Positions 24,596 through 36,124 of a DNA stretch of 64,000 nucleotides are shown piece by piece. The number at the start of each line of letters is the position of its first letter. Position 1 is the stretch's first letter. A program made the position numbers and the translations under genes. The notes beneath the pieces are model-generated. The model had not been told where the DNA came from. It did not search any database and worked only from the letters and a program-made list of their open reading frames with translations. This DNA is from Bedellia somnulentella (lineage: Eukaryota; Arthropoda; Insecta; Lepidoptera; Bedelliidae): positions 5,530,501 to 5,594,500 of the forward strand of contig OY755197.1 of NCBI GenBank assembly GCA_963576735.1. The letters run 5' to 3'.

Positions 24596-25343
24596 ATCCA
24601 CTTATTTTTAGTCAGTACCAGTATCTTATCGCCAAACGATATTATTCGATACCAAATGTAATGACAAATTGTCTTTTAATAATAACTGACATGGGATTTA
24701 TACCCAGTCTGAGACTTGTTTGAATCATGAGAAAACTCTGTTTCTCTGTAACTCGTTTAGATGATTCTTTTATTTTTAAAACATAATGGTGCAGAATAAT
24801 TATGTTTGTCTGTAAGTTAAGCGAAGGATTTAATACAAAAGATTGGTTGTATATACATGCTATTGCTATAGCATCATTCATAATCATTGATCTTCTTCCC
24901 TTTTTTCATTTTAGATCACATTATCAATTGGACATGTCTTCCATGGTCGTCCTCTACTGTCATTATTACCTTGCTTTACATGTCTATTTCACCTCACTTT
25001 CATCCACTACTCATTCTTTGTGGTCATTACCATCCAACTTGACTCCACATATCTCTTTCACCTTACGTCCATCCACTCATCCTTTAAACACCTCAGATGA
25101 GAAATAAAATCCTATTCGTCACTCCAAATGACGTGTTAGTATGAACTCAGTGAGATCGGGTGCACTCACGTGGAGCTCACCTGAAAAATGTCCCGCGTGA
25201 TAAGTGTGTCGCCATGATGGATCACGTGACGTCAGACTCGGAGTAGGGTCACTGACGTGCGCGATAATGCTGAGCGGAGTAGGAGGACAGGAATTAGGGG
25301 TGGCAACAGGCGCATTTTGATTTTTGGCATAATAAAAAAAACG
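24596..25343. other. Intergenic; GC-richer patch at 25118-25310
   Basis: No gene recognised. A locally GC-rich patch contains CACGTGG (25167) and overlapping CACGTG and TGACGTCA palindromes (25223-25234). At 24940-24990, TCCATGGTCGTCCTCTACTG resembles LINE coding sequence on the minus strand, but the match is short. Confidence 0.35.
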
Positions 25344-25665
25344 GACTATGGTGATAAATCAATGGAAAGCATCACCTCATCCCATTCAAAGAGTTGTGGG
25401 TTCGAGTCCTAAGTAAAATTACACCAATTTGTTATTTCTAGTCTATATAAATTTATTTAAAAAATGTATGTGTGACTAATTTATTATAGTTAATAACAAT
25501 TGAAGAAAACTAGGTGAGGAGATCAACATGGCCAAGTTGTACTTAGTTATATGACAGTGTATTCGTACAAAAACAATGATAGGCCTTCCCTAGGTTTACC
25601 TAGATCTAGGGATATACGGTTTGAACGCTGAGTGGAGGTTGAAACTGTATATTATTATGTTATCA
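25344..25665 (+). repeat. SINE-B copy, old but with tRNA-like head
   Basis: The head includes GTTGTGGGTTCGAGTCCTAA (B box). The body keeps ACACCAATTTGTTATTTCTA, ACATGGCCAAGTTGTACTTA and TGACAGTGTATTCGTACAAA. It is much more diverged than the copies at 13.4, 48.4 and 51.7 kb. Confidence 0.6.
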
Positions 25666-26370
25666 GTTATCTTTATTATATATTTCGTTTTTATCAGGGT
25701 CAGGGGTATTATTATGTAACATTTAGTGACAAGGGGTATAATATGTATTTCTCTATGCACTAAGGTCACTGGAAGTCCATTATCATCTGCTTCAATTGCA
25801 TTGTTTTTTGGACGTTTTTATAATCTAGTTCCTAGATCAAAAATACAAAACCAAATAGTATAGAGAATCAAAAAACTGGTTTCACCAATCGCTAATATTT
25901 TGACAAATGATTGCAATCAGCCTCCGAAGGCAACTAGTACTTACCTGTAATTTGTAAAACTGTAATTTAAAATTACATTGAGCTGCCAACCCTATCGAAT
26001 CGTGTGAAAGTGGAAGAGCCGCATTAAAACACACATTAATCATTCACACTTACGGATTGATAAGATTTTTATACGAAGATAATTCAATTATGCTGCTCCT
26101 CATCACACTCGGATATTCCATCATCATTTTGGAATTTGAGCTTCTTCTTTGTTTTATTATCGTATTATAATATATATGAGTAATTTGAGTTTGATTAGTG
26201 TATCGTCTAAAAAGTATTTTATTATTTACAGACATACAACTCAACATATATTTATATGAACGCTATAGTGCTCACATTTTTTTTTCCATTTACTACTTAA
26301 CAAGATTTAGTGAAACAGCATAGTAAGGATTACAGTTCATCCCTCTCCATTGCACTCAATGTTCAGTAAA
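25666..26370. other. Intergenic, nothing recognised
   Basis: AT-rich DNA with no supported gene or repeat. Confidence 0.4.
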
Positions 26371-26616
26371 ATACATACAGACATAGACTCACGGATATAA
26401 ATCCCTAAAAGGGGTAGGCCAAAGTTTCAGAATAAGAAACTCTTCAGACTTTTGGAAATTGGGTGGGGAAAAGATTGTATAATAGAAGGTTTTTGGTGAC
26501 GGGTGTTTAACTGAACCGCCCTAAAATCACTTTGAAAGCCCCAATCCCTTAGCCCCCTCTTACGAACACCCACGAGAAGAAATGGGGTAGTGCTATTCTT
26601 AGTCGTCAGTACACAG
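26371..26616 (-). repeat. SINE-A copy, near full length
   Basis: CATACAGACATAGACTCACG through GGGGTAGTGCTATTCTTAGT and CGTCAGTACACAGC. All internal blocks are present with moderate divergence. Confidence 0.8.
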
Positions 26617-27683
26617 CGTTAAGTGAAATAGTGAATAATAATAAGAGATATTCAAAAGCTACTTCGATTGCAAATCATAAAAACTCAGTTCCACTATAAC
26701 AAAAGTCTTCGCCTTATTTCTGATTGGACAATTGTCTTGTCTCTACCATTATTGTACTTGAGTTGGCGGAAACATTCGTCAGACGTTGACACAATTAGTT
26801 ATACAATGGAAAGGTTCACCCTATTATTATATTAATAAGAAATAAACACATTACCGCATTGGTAGTATTATGGGTCCTTTCTATTTATTGTGCCGCCGTA
26901 ATTGTGTAATATTAGTGTTCGGTATAAAGTACTGTCTGAAGTTTAAAAAGTACGTGTGTCAATCAGTATTTACGTTTTCTATCTTTAGGTTTTTGGGGGT
27001 AAAGTAAACTATTGTGGGAGAATTCTTATGATTTGCTCAAGTTTGTTTCATGTACAAGAATATCAGCTGAAGCGGTGATACGACTTGCCCCTAATAAAGT
27101 AGGCAAAATGTGACTACTAAGTCAATATTATCTCATGTCTTGTGAGGTTCTGAAAAAATTGTAATACCTACTTTTATATACCTAATACTTTTATATGTCT
27201 GAAACTAATATCTGTCTTCTATAGTCTTTAAATAAAACTTTACAAAATATTATTTTTCGAGTGTGATGCCAAAGTTTATTTACTTATCGGTTAATGAATA
27301 TTTTGATTATTGGTTTAATGATTACGATATGATTTCGAAACCGTTACAAAATTAAAACTTTAATTCAAACTCATAAAATTACAGCGCATACAATTTCATT
27401 TGCCAAGGCATTGAGCTGCACCATAAAAGCTGTCCATAATTAAATGCGTTGCAAGAATAGGTTCCATTGTAGAAATAAAATGAGAATTCCAGCCATTGCG
27501 ATGCGGAATCGATTCGAAAGGAATCAAAACTTCATATTGTCGTCTTACAGTGTAATCTCAGGCGAACAGGCCAGACGGTTGCCGACTTTATGCAACTAAA
27601 TATTAAAAGGAATGACGCTTTTCTTTATTGTTTTCTGTGACATGAATTTGTTATTTACGTGTCTTTGATTTTTATTGTTGCTT
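26617..27683. other. Intergenic, nothing recognised
   Basis: AT-rich DNA with no supported gene or repeat. Confidence 0.4.
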
Positions 27684-27897
27684 ACGTATATACTTACAAC
27701 TATGCATCCTGAATGGGGTAGGCAAAGCTCGGTATTTGAAATTACTGGGCTACTGTTGGAAGTTGAGTAAGGTAAGATTATAAAATTAAGGATGTTTGTT
27801 AATGGGTCCCAGTCTCATCGCCAATAATCAGTTAAATGCCAATACCCTTAATCTTCTATATGTCAAGTGACTGACTGAATTTTGAGCCGACGACAGT
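27684..27897 (-). repeat. SINE-A copy, diverged
   Basis: TATACTTACAACTATGCATC, AATGGGGTAGGCAAAGCTCG, CTACTGTTGGAAGTTGAGTA and TTTTGAGCCGACGACAGTTC preserve the SINE-A order with many substitutions. Confidence 0.65.
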
Positions 27898-30544
27898 TCA
27901 TAGCTCTTCACAGGTAGCTGTTATTGATGTAATTGAAAATTCTTAATCACTTAACGAACTCAAAATATACGATCAAATATGATAATAATATTTAAGCTTA
28001 AAAAATAATGTTGCTTGTTAATGATTGATACGAATATTTAAGCATTCTTATAGTATTTATAAACTCAAATATATTACGATAAATTCGACTGAAAAACTCG
28101 TCTCTAACGTAGTATTCAAATTCATTCAAGTATTCTCGTTTCATTCATATTATATTCTTTTTTAATTTGTAAAAATCCTTTATTGCTCTTCTAGTTACCA
28201 GATGAGAATACCGAGACGGTATAAAGAGGCGCTTGATAGTTGCTAATAGCGTAAATATGTACCTACAAGTACGTATCACAAAACAGCTGTATAAAAAGCC
28301 TTCCACACTATTAAAGCGTACCATACAACATACATTACAACCAAATTAAATTTAAACGCGTTAATTTTATCGCGATCATAGCCATAAGTCGTCCAATGAG
28401 TACGAATACATCAGTAAGATAATCTTGACAGGGGGTTGTTCTGAAATAATAAAGTGTTTCCTCCGCACGCCCTCGAACATGTGTTGTGGACGAATATATA
28501 TTGTTTTTTACAGAACCCCGTTTATTATAACGGGCCGAGGGCGGGCCTTACTGTGCTATTCTTTTACATTGAATAATATTCGGCTCGGATAGTGAATGAT
28601 TGTTAATATATTTGTGTTTAACGGTGCGTTGTTGTAATGAAAATTATTTTTACATATATTGGGGTGAGAGCGGAAGAAGATTGCAAGTACGTTTGAATCA
28701 ATTTTTGTTATGTACACATACAGATTATACTCACATTATAGACATAACATCCTACCTCGTTGCCAGTATGCACATTGGCTTAAATTAACGATATTATAAA
28801 TAAAAGGTTAACATTTCTAAAATGTAGACAACTACGGATCTAATGTTCTATAAAAATATAAACTGTTTATTTTATCTATCACCTATCTTTCGTATTTTAG
28901 GGAACCTATTTATATACAAAAAGACATAAGCAAGAATGAACTTTCAAAATATTCAAGCTTGAGCAGCAGAAAAGTGCACTAGGAATTATTCGCTTGACAA
29001 AACGTAGATTTATTTAAACGGACAGCAGCAAACTACATTACCGTTCACGAGGCGTTGAAAAAACGCAAAAAATATGCTTTTACGAGGTTTGAGCACAAAT
29101 AATATAATACTGTAGCCCTTTTTCAGTATTACCATTATCGACTCAAAATATCGTTATACCATCTCCTCGAGTGTACGAGGCCAGTTAGGGTACTGGTATG
29201 TTTAAATTGTGATGTGATTGTTGGGTTGTTGGTGGTTGGCTAAACATAGTTTTATAAAATATAAAAAAAAACATCTAAAAGGGGTTAAACCGTTACAAGA
29301 TTAGCCGAAACAATATTCCTACAATATTTCTTTAGAAACTAAAAACTCAGAGATTTGGAATTAACCAAAGTCACTTTTAAATGTTTTAAGAGGTAAATAA
29401 GGTTATTGAAAGGACCGATGGTTATGGGTTTTCTATCCTCTTCGCGTATCATTTAGTTAAAAGTCCTTATGCCTTAGTCATCTCGCCCATCGCTCACGGT
29501 AATGATATGAAGTCGTCACTCTTCATTTGATTTTAAGTTTTTTTTCAAAAGTCTCAAATGTAATAAAATTCAACTAAAACCATTTTTACAAATTAATTCG
29601 GTGTTAAAAAATATCTCTTTATTATAATCTGTGTTCACGTAATAATTTATACAACAAAACATGTCGACGGGTCGGGGCGAACAAAAACACGTTTTAAGGC
29701 GAGATGTAAGGAAAAACAGTGGGAAATAAAATTTTGGGTAAAAAGTTAGCTCTCCTCTGTGTCCGCAATTTATTAGTAAACTTACGAAACATCGATAAAT
29801 ATACCCGTCACTAGCCAGGAATAAACAATGCGATAAAGAGTCCGAATCGACAGATTTTTGTCGACTCAATTTATGAAAAGTAAGTTTTCATTTTTGAGTT
29901 ATTTTTTTCGGTATTCTGTATATGTACCTAGTATTATCCTATATTATTCCGAGAATGTAGTAGTGTTGAATACTCAGACAAAAGAACCACTCTTAGTGCT
30001 TAACTTAAAATAGTTGTAGCTTTTGAAAATGTTTTGTCTAAATCTAAACCATGAAAATGTTGAATCTGGCACTATTCATATTTATTAATGTCAAGTTGAC
30101 CCGCGCAACTTCTAGTTACTGTAATTCAGGCGTGATTCAGTGTACGGAATACAGAATCACCCATTAAATTTACCCCCTATTTTTCCCCTTTAGGAAAGAA
30201 AATTGACTTAATATGTGTTATATAAATAGACTTTTATTGCAATGCGTTCTCTATTCAGTTTTCCGCACATAATGTTGTAGGTCGCCAGGGGTGATGAAAA
30301 ATACTTCAGCGAGTCCCGCGTGTGATAAATGGTTAGAAATTTCAGAATCGCCCCGAGTTGAGATTGCACTTTTGTTTGTAATGCATTTGTCTTTGTAGCC
30401 TGATACTGAGCGGTGGAAGCGAAACAATACCCTTATTTATGTTATATCGCGGAATATTTCTTTAGTTGTGCACTTTGTACTGTTTTAATGGTGCTTTTGA
30501 TAGCTTTTGTTTAGTTTCTAGATTTTAATATTCTGATATATTTT
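27898..30544. other. Intergenic; possible very old SINE-A at 29340-29510
   Basis: No gene recognised. Around 29340-29510 GGTTATGGGTTTTCTATCCT and CCTTATGCCTTAGTCATCTC may be a very decayed SINE-A on the minus strand. The remainder shows nothing. Confidence 0.35.
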
Positions 30545-30585
30545 ACTCATAAATAAAAGATGTTATTAAAGGAAAGAAAAATTTC

Positions 30586-30658
30586 GACACTGGCGGGGTT
30601 CGAACCCGCGACCTTCGGGTATACGCCCCCGTCGCTCTGCCAACTGAGCTACAGTGTC
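30586..30658 (-). pseudogene. tRNA-like sequence, unit 1
   Basis: On the minus strand it has a perfect 7-bp acceptor stem (GACACTG/CAGTGTC), D arm GCTC/GAGC, and T arm GCGGG-TTCGAAC-CCCGC. The anticodon arm is abnormal: a 4-bp stem, an A-A mismatch and an 8-base loop GGCGTATA with no U before a plausible anticodon. I therefore read it as the head of a tRNA-derived SINE, not a working tRNA gene. The downstream AAATTTTTC could terminate Pol III. Confidence 0.55.
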
Positions 30659-30900
30659 AGTTGGCATCCAGCGCGAAATTTCTCTATCCTTTGTTTCTTT
30701 TTTACACGTTCAAGTAGTGTTTGCGTTTCCTACCTCCGAATTTTAACTAATTCGGACGGCCACTTGTCTACCTTTTCAGATAGAATGCAAATGTTGGAAA
30801 CGCCTAACTATCACATAATTTAATGTTTTTTGACATGAATTCCTCATGTGGGCATTATTACTCATAAATAAAAGATGTTATTAAAGGAAAGAAAAATTTC

Positions 30901-30973
30901 GACACTGGCGGGGTTCGAACCCGCGACCTTCGGGTATACGCCCCCGTCGCTCTGCCAACTGAGCTACAGTGTC
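30901..30973 (-). pseudogene. tRNA-like sequence, unit 2
   Basis: Identical to unit 1 at 30586-30658 over all 73 bases, including the abnormal anticodon loop, and with the same flanks. It lies at the centre of the 49-bp palindrome. Identity of both units points to recent duplication. Confidence 0.55.
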
Positions 30974-31099
30974 AGTTGGCATCCAGCGCGAAATTTCTCT
31001 ATCCTTTGTTTCTTTTTTACACGTTCAAGTAGTGTTTTGAGTAATAATGCCCACATGAGGAATTCATGTCAAAAAACATTAAATTATCTGATATATTTT

Positions 31100-32447
31100 G
31101 TTTTGTCAAATGTAGTGCTAAAGGTAACTTACATGATTTTTGAAGTGACTAGATGTGATTGGCAATTCATTCTGTTAATAAGAAGATACTTAATCTTCGA
31201 TCATCGATTTTTTCTATATATCTCACAATCTTATTACTTTTTGAATTGGTGTTTTGGACCCTTATTTTCTATAACGTTAAACTTTTTTTTAAAGCATAAA
31301 TTTAATCTATTAATAATAAATCACACTCCTTAAATTGATACGCAGTTGACATCAACTTTATTGAAAATACGATAGTTTATTGCACCGAAATACCAACCTT
31401 ATTCTCCAATAGATTTGCCAAAGCGAGCTTTTGTTACCTCAATTCAAAGTTCCAAATGTTTCCTCTATTAAGGGCCCAATATAACCTTCACAATAGGTTG
31501 TAACTTAGCTTGTAAAGTTCAGCCCACAATATGATACCTTCCTAAGAGGCAGGTGATTTAACAATGCCAATCTTTTACGTATTTTGTACGCGGATTTTGA
31601 GAATATATCGTCGGCTTTTCAATAAGATTATTTATTATTGCTTTATCTATTTACTTGGTTATAGATGTTTCTTTCCAGTAGTTTTTCCTCAAAAACTAAC
31701 CAATCTTCGTTTGTATGTTTAATCGTTGAGTCTTCAAAAAGCCTTGAAGAATTCAATATTGTATTTAAATATTTAATACAATGAAAGGTCTTACATACAC
31801 CATACATTATCTCCATTTGCCACTTTTTAAAGGAAGTTAAAATGATTGTTGTGTTAATTCGATGTGATGAGAATTACATCACATGTACATCATGAACGTC
31901 CAAAAATGATCCTGAATGGCATTATAATACTTTGCGTGACTTGCATGTATGGTTTTTTGAGTAAAAAACCAAAAACCAAAAAATAAGTACCAACGTTTGA
32001 CCTCATTCTTTAAACGTTCCCGCTCGACCCCAAATTAGCTATAATTCACCATATATACCTTTTAATATGGCACTAAACCAAAAACGAGTGTATAAACGTT
32101 TGTGCCCCATTAAAAGGACATGAAACCGCTTCACCGCATTCGTTGTCCCACTAAACTGCGAATTACGACGTAAACAAATTATCACGGATACTTTTAAAAC
32201 CTATTATGTGTTTATTGTATCTTTTAATAACATTCGAAGGGAGAAACTACAAAAAATTAGTTGATTTTGGTCTTTCTTGTGATTTGGATAAGTCGTTTAT
32301 TGCTAAAATCATCTCTGAAGGAGTTGAACTTAAATGTTCAAACTTTTAAGTAGAAGAGAAAGAAAATTATAAAATTTTGCAAACTGATTAAGGTCATCCC
32401 TTTGTTTGCCAGATTTCGCGCTCACTCTTATGTCAAAAATTTCTTAT
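31100..32447. other. Intergenic, nothing recognised
   Basis: AT-rich DNA. No gene or repeat supported. Confidence 0.4.
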
Positions 32448-32694
32448 ACATACATATACTCACGACTGTAAATCCCTAGAAGGGGTAGCCAGAGCTAATG
32501 AATTAGAAATTCCTCAACCAATTTTGGAAAGTAGAGTAGGGAAAAGATGGTAAAATAAAGGTTGTTGGTGATGGGACTCCAACCGCATCGCCCAAAAATT
32601 CCTTAATAGCCCCAATACCGTTAGTCGCCTTTTACGTACACCCACCGGAAGAAATGGGGTAGTGCTATTCTCAGCCAACACTACACAGCAAAAG
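32448..32694 (-). repeat. SINE-A, full length with 8-bp target duplication
   Basis: TTTCTTAT flanks the element at 32440-32447 and 32695-32702. It is 247 bp long, the same as the nested copies at 11378 and 33741. The 89-codon minus ORF through it is not a gene. Confidence 0.85.
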
Positions 32695-33414
32695 TTTCTT
32701 ATGTAGTATGATTTAATCTTCGAAGTAAATTTTGAAGTATGTTGCATAAAAACATTAGCTGCATCAGTGTCAAGTGGTATCAAGTTTTGCCTCAGGCCAT
32801 AGCAACTGGAGTTTCCTTAAGAAACAATATATAAAACCAATAACGCTTCCTTAGGGATAGGGGCCTGGTTTATCACCCGAGGACATTTTTGATGCCAAGA
32901 ATCTCCCTGTAGATAGAACTGCTTTTGTTATATACCTTAGGGGTTTTTATTAATTAAGTTCATATACTTAATTTATTTATGAGATTATCTGGTGTTTATT
33001 TTTATTGGTTGTATGATTAGTGTATTAAAATGTATTTGCTGTACTTTTAGCTGAGGTAACAAATTCAAAAATTAACAGAGGTCTTACACAATAAGTCTTT
33101 TATTATTTGACTTTTGTCTTTTAAAATGATCATAAGTTTCATCTACAAAGGAAGGTCACATAATATCAAATTGATATAAAGACATTATAGTATTTCAAAA
33201 ATAATAATTACTCACAAATACACGATAATCTAATAAAATTTTCTATTAGAGACTAGAATACAACGACGCATTTAGTGATATGGCGAAAGTGATTGTAAAT
33301 GCAGTAAGTGTGCGACATTACAGTGCACCGAGTACCAAGTTTGTGTATTGAAAACTGATTACATCTTGCCAATATTTTGTATGTGGACTGTAATAATGAA
33401 TTTTACATGACTTG

Positions 33415-33642
33415 TACATACATACATATACTTACAAAATGGCATAGCCGAAGCTTCCGAGATAGAAACTCCGCAGCCACATTCAGAAGTTGATTACGGA
33501 AAAGATGGTAGAAATAAAGTATCGTTGGTGATAGGTCTCCAACCGCATCGCCCAAAATCTACTTAGAAAAGCCCTATACCCTTAGTCGCCTCTAGTAGTT
33601 AGTAGAAAGTGGTAGTGATATTCTAAGATGGCACTACACGGC
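33415..33642 (-). repeat. SINE-A copy inserted at the edge of the duplicated block
   Basis: TACATACATACATATACTTA through TTCTAAGATGGCACTACACG. The flanking ACTTGT before and after it may be the target duplication. The tail-proximal part is shortened. Confidence 0.7.
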
Positions 33643-33674
33643 GATTCACACAACTTGTGTTTGCTGTATTGAAA

Positions 33675-34068
33675 TTGTTGTGCGATCTACTTGGAGACCC
33701 ATTGCCAAAAAGCTTTTATTTTACAATCCATATCCCACTCTTGCCGTGTAGTGCCGACTTAGAATGTCGCTACCCCTTCCTACCCACGGGTGTCGTAAGA
33801 AGCGACTAAGGGTATTGGGGCTTTTTATTGGATTTTTGGGCGATGCGGTTGGAGACCCATCACCAAAAACCTTTATTTTACTATCTTTTCCCCACACAAC
33901 TTCCAAAAGTGGCTGAGGAATTTATAATTCCTTGGCTCTGGCTACCCCTTCTAGGGAATTACAGCCGTGAGTATATGTATGTATGTATATCCCACTCGTC
34001 TTCAAACATTTCTAAATCTGAAACTCTAGCTACCCCTCTTTGTGGTTTACAGTGGGTTTATGTATGTC
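33675..34068 (+). repeat. SINE-A copy interrupted by a second SINE-A
   Basis: The outer copy runs GCGATCTACTTGGAGACCCA to TATCCCACTC at 33740 and resumes at 33988 with TATCCCACTCGTCTTCAAAC, ending near 34068 with TGGGTTTATGTATG. The inner copy occupies 33741-33987. Confidence 0.75.
33741..33987 (+). repeat. Nested full-length SINE-A, 10-bp target duplication
   Basis: 247 bp flanked by TATCCCACTC at 33731-33740 and 33988-33997. It starts TTGCCGTGTAGTGCCGACTT and ends CCGTGAGTATATGTATGTATG. A B-box-like GCGGTTGGAGACCC lies near the middle. This is the best reference copy of SINE-A in the plus orientation. Confidence 0.9.
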
Positions 34069-34250
34069 TAATTTATTTTTCTATTGGAGAATACAAATAC
34101 CAGCATTAAGTGATTGTGAATGCGGCGAGTGCGCGACATATCAGTGCACCTAGTACCAAGATTGTGTATTGAAAACTGATAACGTCTTCTCGATATTTTG
34201 TATGTGGACTTTGCGATACTGAATTTTATACGACTTGTGTCTGCTATGCA

Positions 34251-35049
34251 TGCGATTTCGTATGCAACAGGCGTTATATTAAGGGGTCATTTTATTTCTG
34301 GTTTTTCATTGTATTAAAAGTTCCAATTTACCTTATAATTATCAAAATCTACCTATATTAAAAATTTAATTGAGAGCCCGGAAGACTACAGACTTATTTT
34401 TCTTCCGAAAAATTTTACGGTACGTTGTATTGTGTCTTAGGGCAGAATCTATAATTTTCGATTAAAATTGATTGAAAACCAATCTCAGATTCCCTAAATA
34501 ACTTCTTGAAATAATTAATTTCTGAGACTCAAATAAAACCCTTTCTTAATAAACCAATGTCGACCTAAACAGAAGTAACCAGTATTTCATAATCCCTTCA
34601 AATTATAATCTAGCATTTCGATTACGTACAGTCGGATTGGCCATAAATTATTCAAATTGGTTAGCATAGTATTAAACTCAAATTGAAGACTTAGGAACTT
34701 CTCTGACCTTCTGATTAATTAAGGGTTCGGTGTAACGTTGACAAGTACGCGTGTCTAATGTTTGTCCTATTTTTAATATGAGATTATATTGTTAAATATT
34801 ATAATATTTTCAGAGATAATCCTATAACATTAAATTGTACTTGCTGCTGTGCTTCACCAAAGGTTTTGGTGAATACCATATATGGTTATTTTACAAAATG
34901 TTAGATAATGTTAGGTAAAGGTTCAGAGAATAGAGTAGAAAGTTATTTTTGCTTGGGAATTGCATACTAATAAATTGTTGGCAAACTCTGTAGCCGCTTT
35001 ATATGAATTGATTGATTGTTAACCACAATTATCACTTACTGTTTCATAA
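34251..35049. other. Intergenic, nothing recognised
   Basis: AT-rich DNA with no supported gene or repeat. Confidence 0.4.
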
Positions 35050-35311
35050 TTGCCGTGTAGTGCCCTCTTAGAATTTCACTATCCCTTTCTACTCATGGGT
35101 GTCGTAAAATTCGACTAAGGGGCTTGTATGCTCGTATGGGGCCTTTTAAACTGGTTTTTGGGCGATGTGGTTGGAAACTCATCACCAACGATACTTTATT
35201 TCTACCATCTTGTCCCCTATCAACTTCCAAATGTGTCTGAGGAGTTTCTAGCTCTGAAGCTCTGGCTACCCTTTTTTGGGATTTACGGCCTTGAGTATAT
35301 GGATGTATGTT
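35050..35311 (+). repeat. SINE-A copy with a small internal expansion
   Basis: TTGCCGTGTAGTGCCCTCTT through CTTGAGTATATGGATGTATG. An extra GGGGCTTGTATGCTCGTAT in the middle repeats the GGGGCTT block. The 105-codon ORF across it is an artefact. Confidence 0.75.
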
Positions 35312-36062
35312 TTATAACTCAACTAAAACGTAATACTAACATGAAACTAGTACAATATTCTAAACACAACTTCACTGTAAACACTAGTCTAGTCTTCAGA
35401 ATAACTGGAAATCTTTCACCTCGGTTGACTTTAAACTTGGTGTAGGAAATGCTGATATTTTTGGCACTAACTCGAATTGTCAGCCATTTTTCAAACATAT
35501 TTTGAATATTAAGTATAAATAAATTGAGCAAATAAACAGAGGACTGAGTCTAGTATCTTAAGTATTTTTCTTTATTGCTTTGTTTATTTTGTTGTTATGC
35601 TATATTTATTGTTATGTTTATGTTATTTTAAAGGGTATATCGACTGACTTAAGTAAAAGCAAATTTAGGTCGTTTACTTTGAATTTATTTTTTGCTTTTC
35701 ACAAATTGGGTTATTCTTATATGTATAGTACGAATAGGTCTTAAGGTACAATTGTGATACCCCTTCTGGAACATTGCAATAATTCTTTTGTCTAAAATTA
35801 TGCATATTCAATATATTATGTTTAGATTTTATTTTTTGTTGTCCGTAGAATAGATTAAAAGATATTGTTATTTTGCTAACAAATTGTGTATGTTAAAGTG
35901 AAACATGACAGAATTAGGTTTATATCTGTAATGTTAATGGTTTTTGTAAATAAATAAATATTTTGGGCCTTGGAATTTTGCATTAAGCAAAATAAGTTTA
36001 CTTTTAAGGTTCGGTAAATAAAATGTGGCTTTATGAATTAGGTTTTAATGATATTTTCGAAT
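35312..36062. other. Intergenic, nothing recognised
   Basis: AT-rich DNA with no supported gene or repeat. Confidence 0.4.
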
Positions 36063-36124
36063 TAATTCCTAATTCCGTAGCTCTGGCTACCCCTTCTAGA
36101 GATTTAAAGCCGTGTATGTATGTT
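36063..36124 (+). repeat. SINE-A 3' fragment
   Basis: CCGTAGCTCTGGCTACCCCT, CTAGAGATTTAAAGCCGTG, TATGTATG. Only the tail end was copied. Confidence 0.7.

Larger units (their letters stand above)
30545..31086 (-). repeat. Composite tRNA-derived insertion with 49-bp palindrome
   Basis: The insert is flanked by TCTGATATATTTT at 30532-30544 and 31087-31099 (13 bp). It holds two tandem copies of a unit with a 315-bp offset. Each unit has a tRNA-like segment on the minus strand. The second unit (30865-31037) is bracketed by perfect 49-bp inverted arms at 30816-30864 and 31038-31086. A T5 run follows each tRNA-like segment on the minus strand, as a Pol III terminator would. The frames of 87 and 152 codons across it are translation artefacts of the tRNA-like DNA. 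Confidence 0.7.
33238..34250 (+). repeat. Direct duplication, about 820 bp apart
   Basis: The block 33238-33414 (TTTTCTATTAGAGACTAGAA ... TTTTGTATGTGGACT) recurs at 34076-34250 (TTTTTCTATTGGAGAATACA ... TTTTGTATGTGGACT) at roughly 85 percent identity by eye. SINE-A copies at 33415-33642 and 33675-34068 lie between the two. The block may be a tandem duplication or two copies of an unrecognised repeat. Confidence 0.55.

Noticed and set aside
24802..25107. 101-codon plus-strand ORF with hydrophobic stretches
   Set aside because: His/Ser/Thr-rich composition from a CA/TC-rich strand. A weak LINE-like match on the other strand explains part of it.
30586..30973. Two functional tRNA genes
   Set aside because: Acceptor, D and T arms are good, but the anticodon arm has a mismatch and an 8-base loop without a normal U33-anticodon arrangement. 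SINE heads are more likely.
30560..31333. Two ORFs of 87 and 152 codons with the same first 53 residues
   Set aside because: They are translations through the tRNA-like repeat units and diverge when the repeats end. The phrase GFEPATFG is a familiar artefact of tRNA-derived repeats.
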